NCBI GenBank assembly: GCA_963713815.1
Contig: CAVQNH010000025.1
Span: forward strand, 121,693-185,692
Length of the DNA stretch: 64,000 nucleotides
Source: RYN-230 sp963713815
Lineage (GTDB): Bacteria; Actinomycetota; Actinomycetes; Streptosporangiales; Streptosporangiaceae
Direction: 5' to 3'
Part shown: positions 1 through 8,284 of the stretch, one piece after another
Layout of the letters: each line of letters opens with the position of its first letter
How positions within the stretch are numbered: position 1 is the first letter of the stretch
Program-made: the position numbers and the translations under genes
The notes under the pieces: generated by a model
What the model was told of the DNA's origin: nothing
What the model saw: only the letters and a program-made list of their open reading frames with translations
Database searches by the model: none

Positions 1-373
1 CGGGCAGCTCCGCGATCCGGCGGACCAGCTCCTGGCCGGTCGCCGCGGTGGTCCAGAGCCCGGCCGGGTCCCCGTCGTAGCGGTCCACGATGAGCCGGGC
101 CAGGTCCTGGGTCCGGGCCGCCATGGCCCGGGGGTAACGGTGCAGAGCTGGCCGCTCGCTGAACACGGCGGCCAGCGCGTCGGGGTCGTAGCCGGCCAGT
201 TCCGCCGCGGTGGGCTCGTGCCCGAGCCGCCGCACCAGGTCCCGGGGCCCGCTGAACGCCTTCTCCAGCGGCACCTGCTGGTCCAGCAGCATGCCTATGA
301 GCAGCGCCAGCGGGTCGCGCGATAGCAACTCGTTAGCGTCAGGGTCGATCGGCAGCGATAGCGATATGGTCAT
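1..373 (-). CDS. HhH-GPD family base-excision-repair-like protein, 3' end outside window
   Basis: The first 124 codons of a minus-strand gene start at ATG 373 and run off the left edge with no stop. The N-terminus MTISLSLPIDPDANELLSRD is followed by LLIGMLLDQQVPLEKAFSGP, typical of the small uncharacterised actinobacterial HhH-GPD family. In that family the motif near MLLDQQV opens the helical DNA glycosylase fold. The helix-hairpin-helix and catalytic Asp would lie further downstream and cannot be seen. A role in DNA base excision is inferred from the family only. The gene is transcribed away from the small membrane protein gene to its right. Confidence 0.72.
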   Translation of the reverse strand, partial: MTISLSLPIDPDANELLSRDPLALLIGMLLDQQVPLEKAFSGPRDLVRRLGHEPTAAELAGYDPDALAAVFSERPALHRYPRAMAARTQDLARLIVDRYDGDPAGLWTTAATGQELVRRIAELP

Positions 374-625
374 GAGAGCCTCCTGGTCGCTGCGGCCATC
401 CTGGCCGGCCGCGGCACCGCCTGCGAACCCGGAGGCCGGGAACCCGGAACCGGGAACCCGGAGGCTAGGAAGCTGAGGGCGGCCTGGAAACTTGCGCAGA
501 ACCGGCTGGTGCGGAACTACGCAGGGGCCGGCTGACGTTTCACTTAGCAGGCGCGGATGTGACTAAGGTCGGGCCGGGCATTACCCGGCCCGGAATCGCA
601 TCCTCGCCGCCTGAGGAGGCAGAAG

Positions 626-817
626 TTGTCAGGTCGGATGAAGTTCGCCATTGCCGGGATCATCCTCGGCCTCATCCTGTTCATAGTCAGCCCATGGCTC
701 GCGATCGGTGTGATCGTCCTGGCGATCGGCATCCCGACGGGCATGTACCTGATGCTCGACCCGTCGCAGCGGCGGCGGCTCAAGGAGATCCGCCGGCGCC
801 GGCAGATCGGCGGCTGA
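626..817 (+). CDS. small integral membrane protein
   Basis: A 63-residue protein with two closely spaced hydrophobic segments (about residues 7-23 and 25-43) and a strongly basic tail, RRRRLKEIRRRRQIGG-like, probably cytoplasmic. The TTG at 626 is chosen because GGAGG lies at 614-618 with normal spacing; ATG 638 is the alternative. No enzymatic motif is present. Small membrane proteins of this shape are common and mostly uncharacterised in actinomycetes. Its reading frame has typical high-GC codon use, so I regard it as real, but no function can be given. Confidence 0.6.
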   Translation: MSGRMKFAIAGIILGLILFIVSPWLAIGVIVLAIGIPTGMYLMLDPSQRRRLKEIRRRRQIGG

Positions 818-860
818 CCCGGGCCGGGCCCCGGCCCGCCAGGTCGTCACCCCGAGAGCA

Positions 861-2090
861 TCAGCTCGTGACCCCCGGGAACAGCAGCGCCAGCTGCCGG
901 GGGTAGCTCCCGATGAGGCGCAGCTCGTCGTCGGCCAGCGGCTTGCCGCTGGCCGACGCGCACATCTGCACCAGTGCGAAGGCCAGGTCCTCGTCACCGT
1001 CGGCGACTGCGATGCCGAGGCCTTCCATCACGTGCCTGAAGCCGGCCTTCCCGCCGTACTCGCCGGTCAGCACCACCCGGCCCGCCCGGGTGAACCAGTC
1101 GTCCGGGAACGGCCCCAGCGTCTCGTCGTCGTACAGCTCGTAGTTCTGCCGGTCCTTCAGCGCGCCGTCGGCGTGGATGCCGGACTCGTGCGCGAACGCG
1201 TTCCGGCCCACCCCGGGCTGGTTCTGCGGGAGCGGCTGGCCGAACGCGTAACTGGCCCACAAACCGAACCGCCGGGCCCACGACAGGTCGAGCGGGTCGC
1301 CGATCGGGGCCTGGCCCGCCACCCCGAAGCCGTGGCTGAACGCGAGGATGCAGGACAGCAGGTCGGCGTTGCCGGCCCGCTCGCCGATGCCGTTGACGCA
1401 GGTGTTGACCCAGGCGTCCTGTCCCGCGTCGAGATCCCCGAGAGCGCCGGACACCGAGTTGGCCACGGCCATGCCCAGGTCGTTGTGGCAGTGGGTCTCG
1501 ACCGGGATCCCGATCGCCGCGGCCAGCTTGGCGAAGCGCTCCCGGATCCGGGCCGGGGTCTCCCCGCCGATCGTGTCGCAGTAGCGGACCCGGTCCGCCC
1601 CGGCCTCCCGGGCCGCGGTCGCGAACTCCAGCAGGAACCCCTCGTCGGTGCGTGAGCCGTCCTCGGCGTTCACGCCGATGGTCGCGGCCCCGCCGTCCCG
1701 GGCCGCCCGCACGGCCGCCACCATCTCCGAGATCACCGAATCCCGGTCCAGCTTGCCGCGGAACTTGTGCGTGATCATCTGGTCCGAGGTGGAGATCGAC
1801 AGGTTGTAGTGCCGCAGCCCGAGCGGGATGGCGGCCTCCACGTCACCGGGCACGGCGCGGCACCAGCCGGACAGCCGCAGCTCCCCGAACGCGCCCGCCT
1901 CGGCCAGCGCCACGCTGGCCCGGATGTAGGGCACCTCGTGGAACAGGAACGGGAAGCCCAGCTCGGACTGGGCCACGCCGAGTTTGCCCAGGTAGAAGTT
2001 CACCATGATCTTGCCGAACTTGGACAGGCCGGTGCGGGCGGTCTGCACGCCGTCGCGGTTGGTCACGTCAAGGAAATGGATGGCAGGCAT
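861..2090 (-). CDS. Re-citrate synthase / homocitrate synthase family protein (DRE-TIM aldolase)
   Basis: A 409-residue Claisen-condensing enzyme of the isopropylmalate/homocitrate synthase superfamily. It would condense acetyl-CoA with a 2-oxoacid. The opening motif FLDVTNRDGVQT holds the D-x-T-x-R-D-G signature, HCHNDLGMAVANS supplies the two metal-binding histidines, and NGIGERAGNA is the second family signature. The segment after it (SELGFPFLFHE) reminds me of Re-face citrate synthases of anaerobes more than of LeuA; homocitrate or citramalate synthase are alternatives. A long LeuA-type C-terminal regulatory domain is absent. ATG 2090 is preferred over ATG 2096 because GGAGG at 2097-2101 is then correctly spaced. 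It is divergent from an HTH-citrate synthase gene, which supports a citrate-related role. Confidence 0.75.
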   Translation of the reverse strand: MPAIHFLDVTNRDGVQTARTGLSKFGKIMVNFYLGKLGVAQSELGFPFLFHEVPYIRASVALAEAGAFGELRLSGWCRAVPGDVEAAIPLGLRHYNLSISTSDQMITHKFRGKLDRDSVISEMVAAVRAARDGGAATIGVNAEDGSRTDEGFLLEFATAAREAGADRVRYCDTIGGETPARIRERFAKLAAAIGIPVETHCHNDLGMAVANSVSGALGDLDAGQDAWVNTCVNGIGERAGNADLLSCILAFSHGFGVAGQAPIGDPLDLSWARRFGLWASYAFGQPLPQNQPGVGRNAFAHESGIHADGALKDRQNYELYDDETLGPFPDDWFTRAGRVVLTGEYGGKAGFRHVMEGLGIAVADGDEDLAFALVQMCASASGKPLADDELRLIGSYPRQLALLFPGVTS

Positions 2091-2180
2091 CGGCATCCTC
2101 CGGGTGGGACGGGCCGCGGGCTGGCTGGTGAGCCGCGGCGCGGGCTCATGGTCAACACCCTGGCATTTCTGTCGAGTGTC

Positions 2181-2210
2181 ATCAACGTTGATTAAAATCA
2201 ACTAAGTTGA
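2181..2210. promoter_or_regulatory. two palindromic operator-like sites between divergent citrate genes
   Basis: ATCAACGTTGAT at 2181-2192 is a perfect 12-bp palindrome. TCAACTAAGTTGA at 2198-2210 is a second palindrome with the same TCAAC/GTTGA half-sites. Their centres are 17.5 bp apart, and the block is the most AT-rich stretch of the local spacer. It lies 91-120 bp upstream of the synthase start at 2090 and about 175 bp upstream of the citrate synthase start at 2385. A dimeric regulator (MarR, GntR or TetR type) is a reasonable guess; none is encoded next to it. Confidence 0.6.
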
Positions 2211-2384
2211 GACGCAGCAGGGCCCGGCCCGGGGCGCACTCACGTCGTCCCGGCCGGCGAGCGGGCGGTTATCTGTTCGGGTTGGCCCCGGTTTTCGGGA
2301 GGTGATCCGAACCGGTAACCAACGGCGCCGGTGGCCGGCGGCCAGGCGGGACTCCGGGATCAGGGCCGGTGCGGGGAGGGCGGG

Positions 2385-3753
2385 ATGGCAGAGACCGACT
2401 GGATCAGCGCGGCGGAGGCCGCCCGGCGGCTGGGAATCAAGCAGGCCACGCTGTACTCGTACGTGAGCCGGGGCGTGCTCACCCGCCGCCGGGCCGGCGG
2501 CACCGGCGGCACCGGTGGCGCGAGCGGCGGATCCGGCGGCGGGCGCGGCAGCCGGGGCGGCGGCCCGGGCCACGGCAGTCTGTTCGATCCCGGCGAGGTC
2601 GAGGAGCTGGCCCGGCGGGGGCGGCCCCGCCGGGCGCCGGGCCTGGCCGGGCTGGTCATCGAGTCGGGCGTGACGGAGATCACCGACGACGGGCTGTGGT
2701 TCCGCGGGATGGACGCCCTCGACCTGGCCCGGGACTGGGACTTCGAAGACGTGTGCGACCTGCTGTGGCTCGGGCAGCCGCACCCGTCCTCTCCGGCGGA
2801 TGCGGGGGAGTGGCAGGCGGCCCGGGCCGCGGTCGCGGCGGGCACGGCGGCGCAGGCGGCGCTCCCGCCGGGCACTTATCCCCTGGAACGTCTGCAGGTG
2901 ATCGTCCCGGCGCTGGCCGCGGCGGATCCGCTGCGCCTTCAGTTCGATCCGCCGGCCGTGGCCGCGGCAGGCCGGGCCATCATCGCGGGCCTGGTGGACT
3001 GCCTGCCGCCCGCCGGCCCGGGCGCTCCGGCCGCCCCGGGCGCTCCGGCCGCGCCCGGATGCTCCGGCCGGCCCGGGGATCCCGGCCCGGCTCTGGCCCC
3101 GGCTCTGCCCGGGCGAACCGCCGCCCGGCCTGCTGGACGCGCTGCGGGCCGCGCTGGTCCTGCTGGCCGACCATGAGCTGGCCGCGTCCACGCTGGCCGC
3201 CCGGGTCGCCGCGTCGGTCCGGGCCGACCCGTACGCCGTGGTCGCCACCGGGCTCGGCGCGGTCGGCGGCGCCCTGCACGGCGGCGCCTCACTCGGCGCC
3301 GAGACCATGCTGGCCGCCGCCCCCGACGCGGCGGCCGTGCCCCGGGTGGTCGGGGAGCTGCTCCGCCGGGGCGAGCGGGTGCCCGGCTTCGGCCATTTCG
3401 TGTACCGCGGCGGTGACCCGCGGGCCGGGCTGCTCCTGGCCATGGTCCGGCGGGCCGTCCCCGCGTCACCCCGGCTGGCCGTGGTGGACGCCGTGCTGGC
3501 CGAGATGCACCGGCGGGCCCTGCCGGAGCCGAACATCGACTTCGCGCTGGCCGTGCTGGCCAGCTGCGCGGGCATGATCCGCGGCGCCGGCGAGGCCATC
3601 TTCGCGGTGGCCAGGACCGCGGGCTGGCTGGCCCACGCGATGGAGGAGTACACCGCGAGCACGCCCCGCCGGCCACGCGCTGTTTACACTGGCCCTGCCC
3701 ATCGGCCGGCCGATCATGACCAGACGCAGCGACCCGGGAGCCCCCATGACTGA
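2385..3753 (+). CDS. HTH-containing citrate synthase, apparent frameshift
   Basis: Two reading frames together encode a citrate/2-methylcitrate synthase of the actinobacterial type with an N-terminal helix-turn-helix. The frame from ATG 2385 carries SAAEAARRLGIKQATLYSYV (MerR/excisionase-like HTH), a Gly-rich linker, and the first half including GVTEITDDGLWFRGMDALDL. Homology then moves to the +1 frame, which resumes with IPARLWPRL and continues with GGALHGGAS and FGHFVYRGGDPR (the two active-site histidines), then EPNIDFALAVL (the Asp) and an RPRAVYTG-type end. The switch falls within about 3010-3090, a CCGGCCGC-rich repetitive tract. A sequencing error, a real indel or a pseudogene are all possible. 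The last 8 bp overlap the cupin gene. Confidence 0.8.
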
Positions 3754-4195
3754 TGACCTGTGGCACGCGCCCCTCGTGCACATCCGCGGCCGCGACGTGC
3801 GCGGTGATACCGGCCAGACCAGCGGGATGACCCGCCTGGAGGCCATCTCCGGCAAATCCTCCGGCTCGTCCAAGCTCTGGATGGGCCAGACCCACGTGGC
3901 CCCGGTGACCAAGTCCGGCGACCATCATCACGGGCACGCGGAGACCGCGATCTACGTGGTGTCCGGGCACCCGGCGTTCGTGTTCGCGGAGGGCGACCGT
4001 GAGGTCAGGCTGGAGACGGAGCCCGGGGACTACATCTTCGTGCCGCCGTACGTGCCGCACCGCGAAGAGAACCCGGGCGACGACGAAGCGGTCGTGGTCA
4101 TCGCCCGCAGCAGCCAGGAAGGCATCGTGGTCAACCTGGAAAGCCTGTGGTCAGCGGTGGACCGGCCCCAGGACGGGGATCCAGCCGGGGGGTGA
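3746..4195 (+). CDS. cupin-domain protein
   Basis: A 149-residue single-domain cupin starting at ATG 3746 inside the end of the citrate synthase frame. The metal-site motif appears as DHHHGHAETAIYVVSG (first cupin box, His/His/Glu) and PGDYIFVPPYVPHREEN (second box, final His). The fold is a small jelly roll that usually binds a divalent metal or a small ligand. Most such stand-alone proteins are stabilising or dioxygenase-like enzymes with no known substrate. The 8-bp overlap suggests translational coupling to the upstream gene. It could equally belong with the sulfur genes that follow 158 bp downstream. Confidence 0.8.
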   Translation: MTDDLWHAPLVHIRGRDVRGDTGQTSGMTRLEAISGKSSGSSKLWMGQTHVAPVTKSGDHHHGHAETAIYVVSGHPAFVFAEGDREVRLETEPGDYIFVPPYVPHREENPGDDEAVVVIARSSQEGIVVNLESLWSAVDRPQDGDPAGG

Positions 4196-4235
4196 CCCGG
4201 CCAGAAACCGGGCGCGGTCCCGGTGCTGAGTATTC

Positions 4236-4252
4236 CCTATAAAAACGATAGG
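4236..4252. promoter_or_regulatory. inverted repeat upstream of the sulfur operon
   Basis: CCTAT (4236-4240) and ATAGG (4248-4252) form an inverted repeat separated by AAAAACG, within an AT-rich island in an otherwise GC-rich leader. A TTGACA hexamer (4258-4263) follows immediately, so a bound regulator would sit just upstream of a possible -35 element. No convincing -10 hexamer is seen at the expected distance. It lies about 100 bp before the first monooxygenase start and could be a sulfur-responsive operator (inference from gene content only). Confidence 0.4.
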
Positions 4253-4353
4253 AGTTATTGACATAGCGGCAGCCAGTGTGTTTGCATCCGAGGCATGCCC
4301 CCTGGCTCCACTGCCGCCCTCCCAGGCGCCCCTGCCACGTCCCGGGAGGGACG

Positions 4354-4695
4354 ATGAGCATCGAATTCATCGGCATCGCCGCCACCGCGCCGCACAGCGA
4401 AACCGAGATCGCCCCCACCCAGACCGACCTGGTGCAGCCCGGCTACCTGGAGGAACTGGCCCGGGCCCAGGACAAGGCCGGGTTCGACGCGGTGACCGGG
4501 GAGGCCGGGAACTCCACCGCGCTGGTCGGCAGCTACGAGCAGGTGGCCCAGGCGCTGCTGCGCTACGTCGATCTCGGCGTGAGCACCCTGCTGATCCGCG
4601 GCTTCACCCCGCTCGCCGATGCGCGGGACTACGGCACCCTCGTCCGCCTGGTCCGCGAGCAGGCCGGCCCGGCCGCGCTCGTGAGCGCTCGCTGA
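4354..4695 (+). CDS. internally deleted SsuD-like LLM monooxygenase (113 aa)
   Basis: This short intact frame joins the N-terminus of an alkanesulfonate-monooxygenase-like protein (SIEFIGIAATAPHSE through KAGFDAV) directly to its C-terminus (GNSTALVGSYEQVAQALL through STLLIRGFTPL). The two neighbouring paralogues have about 240 residues between these points, covering most of the TIM barrel and the flavin site. The join is in frame and carries no extra bases. A GGAGGG ribosome-binding site precedes ATG 4354. The product cannot form a full barrel, so catalysis is unlikely. It is either a deletion remnant of a tandem paralogue array, a small regulatory relic, or an assembly collapse. Confidence 0.75.
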   Translation: MSIEFIGIAATAPHSETEIAPTQTDLVQPGYLEELARAQDKAGFDAVTGEAGNSTALVGSYEQVAQALLRYVDLGVSTLLIRGFTPLADARDYGTLVRLVREQAGPAALVSAR

Positions 4696-4707
4696 AAGGA
4701 ACTGACC

Positions 4708-5904
4708 TTGACCACGGAAATCATCGGGATGGTCGGCACCAAAGAGGTCTCGGAGTCCCGGGGATCCTTCGACGGCCCGCCGGTCGATCCCGGCTACCTG
4801 GCCCGCTTCGCCCAGGCCCATGAGGCGGCCGGATTCGACCGGGTCCTGATCGGCTACCACGCCACCGGCCCCGACGGGTTCGCGGTCGCGGCGCACGTGC
4901 TGAACGCCACCACACGGCTCAAGGTGCTGATCGCCCACCGGCCGGGTTTCGTCGCCCCGACCCTGGTGGCCCGGAAGCTGGCCACGCTGGACCAGCTGAC
5001 CGGGGGCGGCCGGGTGGCCATCCACCACATCACCGGCGGCGATGAGCTGGACCAGAAGCGCGACGGCGACTTCGCCGACCATGACCGCCGCTACGCCCGC
5101 ACCGCCGAGTTCATGGGCCTGCTGCGCCGCGAGCTCACCGCCACCGAGCCGTTCGACCACGACGGCGAGTTCTACCGGGTCCGCGGCGCGTACAGCTACG
5201 TCAAGCCGGCCACGGCGGACACCATCCCGCTGTACTTCGGCGGCGCGTCCCCGGCCGCCCTCAGCGTGGGCGCCGAGCACGCGGACGTGTACATGCTGTG
5301 GGGCGAGCCGGTCGCCCAGATCGCCGAGCGGATCGAGGGGATCCGCACGGAAGCGGCCCGGCACGGGCGGACGGTCCGGTTCAGCCTGTCGGTCCGGCCG
5401 ATCGTGGGCCAGACCGAGGAAGCGGCGTGGCAGCGCGCCGAGCAGATCCGGGCGGCCACCGAGAAGCGGGTGGTGAGCGCGGGCGGCGGGAAGGCCGGCG
5501 GCGCCGCGGTCCAGGGCACACAGGTTCAGGGCGTCCAGGTTCCGGACACCCCGGGGCCCGCCCGCCGCCTGTTCGGTTTCCGCGAATCCTCCTCGGTCGG
5601 CTCGGAGCGGCTCCAGCGGCAGGCGGCCGAGCGGGAGGTGTACGACGACCGGCTCTGGTACGGGGTGACCCGGCTGACCGGGCCGGGCGGCAACTCCACC
5701 GCGCTGGTCGGCACCGCCCGGCAGGTCGCCGACGCGCTGACGGCCTACCGCCGGGTGGGCGTGGACACCGTGCTCATCCGGGGGTTCGACCCGCTGGACG
5801 ACGTGGTCGAGTGGGGCCGGGAACTGGTCCCGCTGCTGCGCGAGGAGGCGGCCCGCACCCCGGTGGGCGCGCCCGGCACGGCCGAGAGTGCCCTGTCGGC
5901 GTGA
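4708..5904 (+). CDS. LLM-class FMN-dependent monooxygenase, SsuD-like
   Basis: A 398-residue bacterial-luciferase-family monooxygenase expected to use FMNH2 and oxygen to release sulfite from an organosulfonate. Recognisable parts are EIIGMVGTKEVSESRG at the N-terminus, the barrel segments AAHVLNATTRLKVLIAHRPG and GGRVAIHHITGG, then LYFGGASPAALSVGAEHADV. The C-terminal motif GPGGNSTALVGTARQVADAL is shared with both paralogues. A TTG start at 4708 follows AAAGGA at 4695-4700. Residues about 255-290 form a Gly/Val-rich low-complexity insert not needed for the fold. It overlaps the next gene by 4 bp (GTGA), so it is part of one operon. The exact substrate is not readable. Confidence 0.85.
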   Translation: MTTEIIGMVGTKEVSESRGSFDGPPVDPGYLARFAQAHEAAGFDRVLIGYHATGPDGFAVAAHVLNATTRLKVLIAHRPGFVAPTLVARKLATLDQLTGGGRVAIHHITGGDELDQKRDGDFADHDRRYARTAEFMGLLRRELTATEPFDHDGEFYRVRGAYSYVKPATADTIPLYFGGASPAALSVGAEHADVYMLWGEPVAQIAERIEGIRTEAARHGRTVRFSLSVRPIVGQTEEAAWQRAEQIRAATEKRVVSAGGGKAGGAAVQGTQVQGVQVPDTPGPARRLFGFRESSSVGSERLQRQAAEREVYDDRLWYGVTRLTGPGGNSTALVGTARQVADALTAYRRVGVDTVLIRGFDPLDDVVEWGRELVPLLREEAARTPVGAPGTAESALSA

Positions 5905-7133
5905 CCGCCGTGACCGGCCCGCCGCCGCTGACCCGGGTGCGGCCGCCGCAGCTGGCCGCCCTCCCGGAGGTCACCGCCGCGCTGGCCGCCCGGGCCGCGG
6001 AGCACGACCGGGACGGCTCGTTCCCGGCCGGCGGCATCAGCCTGGTACACGAGGCCGGGCTGCTCACCGCCACCGTGGCCGGGCGTTACGGCGGCGCGGG
6101 CGCCGGGCTGGCCACCACCGTCCGCATCCTGCGGGCCCTGGGCCGCGGCGACCCGTCGGTGGCGCTGATCACGGCCATGACGCTGTTCACCCACGCGATG
6201 CAGGCCCGCGCCCAGACCTGGCCGCAACGGATCTACCAGGAGATCCTGGACGAATCCGCGGCCCGCCCGGTGCTGATCAACGCGCTGCGGGTCGAGCCGG
6301 ACCTCGGCACCCCGGCCCGCGGCGGACTCCCGGCCACCGTGGCCCGCTGGCACTCCGGGACCTGGCTGCTCAGCGGCCGGAAGATCTTCTCCACCGGGGC
6401 GGCCGGGCTGCGCTGGATGGTGGTCTGGGCCCGCACCGGCGAGGACCCGGCCCGGGTCGGGAGCTTCCTGGTCCGGACGGACTCACCCGGCATCAGCATC
6501 GAGCGCACCTGGGATCACCTGGGCCTGCGGGCCAGCCGCAGCGACGACGTGATCTTCACCGACACGCCGGTGCCGCCCGGCGCCACGGCCGGGCTGCATG
6601 ACCCGGCATCCCCGGAACCCATCGACCCCGCATTCCTGGCCTGGAACTCGCTGGGTCTGGCCGCGCTCTACCTGGGCGTGGCCGCGGCGGCCCGCGACTG
6701 GCTGGTCCGCTTCCTGGGTGAGCGGACCCCCAGCGCACTGGGCCGCCCGCTGGCCACCCTGCCCCGGTTCGAGACCGCGGTCGGTGAGATCGAGACCGCC
6801 CTGACCGGCGCCGACGACCTGGTCGACGGCCTTGCGCTCCGGGTGGACGCGGATGACGAGACCGCCGCCGGCCATCCCGCCATCGCCAAGCTCATCGCGA
6901 CCCGCGCCGCGATCTCCGCGGTCGAGCAGGCGGTGGCCCTCGTCGGAAATAACGGTCTGACCAAGCAAAACCCGCTGGAACGGCACTACAGGGACGTGCT
7001 GTGTGCCCGGGTCCACACCCCGCAGGACGACTCCATCCTCAGCGCGGCCGGCCGTGCCGCGCTGGCCACTCATAGCAGCGGTACCACTCACGCCACAGAC
7101 CACACCACGGGCCACACCACAGGAGCGCATTGA
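5901..7133 (+). CDS. acyl-CoA dehydrogenase-fold flavoprotein, SfnB/DszC-like
   Basis: A 410-residue flavoprotein of the acyl-CoA dehydrogenase fold. The N-terminal helical domain is recognisable at VHEAGLLTATVAGRYGGAGA. The beta domain includes GTWLLSGRKIFSTGAAGLRW and LGLRASRSDDVIFTDTPVP, and the C-terminal helices contain LVGNNGLTKQNPLERHYRD. The catalytic Glu of true acyl-CoA dehydrogenases is not evident. In this operon the match is therefore to the sulfur-acquisition subgroup (SfnB, DszC), whose members are flavin-dependent oxygenases acting on dimethyl sulfone-like or thiophene sulfur. GTG 5901 overlaps the upstream stop, and its TGA overlaps the next ATG (TGATG at 7131-7135), showing translational coupling on both sides. 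Confidence 0.82.
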   Translation: MTAVTGPPPLTRVRPPQLAALPEVTAALAARAAEHDRDGSFPAGGISLVHEAGLLTATVAGRYGGAGAGLATTVRILRALGRGDPSVALITAMTLFTHAMQARAQTWPQRIYQEILDESAARPVLINALRVEPDLGTPARGGLPATVARWHSGTWLLSGRKIFSTGAAGLRWMVVWARTGEDPARVGSFLVRTDSPGISIERTWDHLGLRASRSDDVIFTDTPVPPGATAGLHDPASPEPIDPAFLAWNSLGLAALYLGVAAAARDWLVRFLGERTPSALGRPLATLPRFETAVGEIETALTGADDLVDGLALRVDADDETAAGHPAIAKLIATRAAISAVEQAVALVGNNGLTKQNPLERHYRDVLCARVHTPQDDSILSAAGRAALATHSSGTTHATDHTTGHTTGAH

Positions 7134-8271
7134 TGCCGGTCGAGTTCATCGGGATGATCCACACCAACGACGCGTCGGAGTCGCGGCCCCAGACCACCGC
7201 GCTGCTGGACCCGGACTTCACCCGCCGGCACGCCCAGGCGCACGAGGACGCCGGCTTCGACCGGGTCCTCATCGGCTACGGCTCAGCCTGGCCCGAAGGC
7301 ACCCAGGTGGCCGCGCACGTCGCGGCGCACACCCAGCGGCTCGGCCTGCTCATCGCGCACCGGCCCGGGTTCGTGTTCCCCACCCTCGCGGCGCGGCAGT
7401 TCGCCACCCTGGACCAGTTCTCCGGCGGCCGGGTGGCCGTGCACGTGATCACCGGCGGCAACGACGCGGAGCAGCGCCGAGACGGCGACTACCTGGCCAA
7501 GGACGAGCGGTACGCGCGGACGGACGAGTATCTGGACATCCTCCGGCAGTCGTGGACATCGGCGGAGGCAGTCAGCTTCGACGGCCGGTACTACCGCTTC
7601 GAGGGCTACCGGCCGGGCGTGCAGCCGGTGAGCCCGGCCGGCATCCGGCTGTTCTTCGGCGGCTCCTCCGCCGCCGCCTACCAGGTCGGCGGCAAGCACG
7701 CGGACACGTTCGCGCTGTGGGGCGAGCCGCTCAAGGAGACGGCGGAGCAGATCGCCTCGGTCCGGGCCGCCGCGGCCGCCGCCGGCCCGCCCCCGGGATC
7801 AGCGTGTCGTTCCGGCCGATCCTCGGCGCCACCGAGGATCTGGCCTGGGAACGGGCGCACCGCATCCTGGCCGCGATCGAGAATCCCGCGGGACCGGGTG
7901 CCCAGCACCGGGGCTGGCGCGGCGCGAACGGGCAGCCGGAGAACACCGGCTCCCAGCGGCTGCTGGCCGCCGCGGCCCGCGGCGACCTCCATGACCGGGC
8001 GCTGTGGACGGCCACCGCCCGGGCCAGCGGGGCCGGCGGCAACTCCACCGCCCTGGTCGGCACGCCGGATACGGTGGCCCAGGCCCTGCTCGATTATGTG
8101 GACATCGGGGTGTCCACCCTGCTCATTCGCGGGTACGACCCGCTTGAGGACGCCACTGACTATGGCCGGGAGCTGATCCCGCTGGTCCGGGCCGAAGTGG
8201 CCCGCCGGGACGCGGCGCAGGCGGGGGTGGCCGGGCCGGGCCCGGAGGCGGAGCTGGCCGGGAGGTCCTAA
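7133..8271 (+). CDS. SsuD-like LLM monooxygenase, apparent frameshift
   Basis: Third paralogue of the monooxygenase set. The frame from ATG 7133 (AGGAG at 7121-7125) encodes PVEFIGMIHTNDASESRP through LFFGGSSAAAYQVGGKHADT and ETAEQIASVRAAAAAAG. Homology then continues in another frame with GISVSFRPILGATEDLAWER, GAGGNSTALVGTPDTVAQAL and STLLIRGYDPLEDATDYGRE. The switch is at about 7780-7800, beside a run of five C. Restoring one base gives a protein of about 379 residues collinear with its paralogue, so error at the homopolymer is at least as likely as a true pseudogene. Substrate specificity is unknown; it presumably desulfonates a different sulfonate from the upstream enzyme. Confidence 0.8.
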
Positions 8272-8284
8272 GAGGGGGAGCGGC

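Noticed and set aside
861..2090. nifV of a nitrogen-fixation cluster.
   Set aside because: No other nif gene is in the neighbourhood; citrate genes adjoin it.
2202..3662. A minus-strand frame of almost 490 codons opposite the citrate synthase.
   Set aside because: Composition is repetitive Arg/Pro/Ser with no domain; it mirrors the real plus-strand gene.
4201..4353. A riboswitch in the leader of the sulfur operon.
   Set aside because: Only one short inverted repeat is found, with no SAM, cobalamin or other known riboswitch core.
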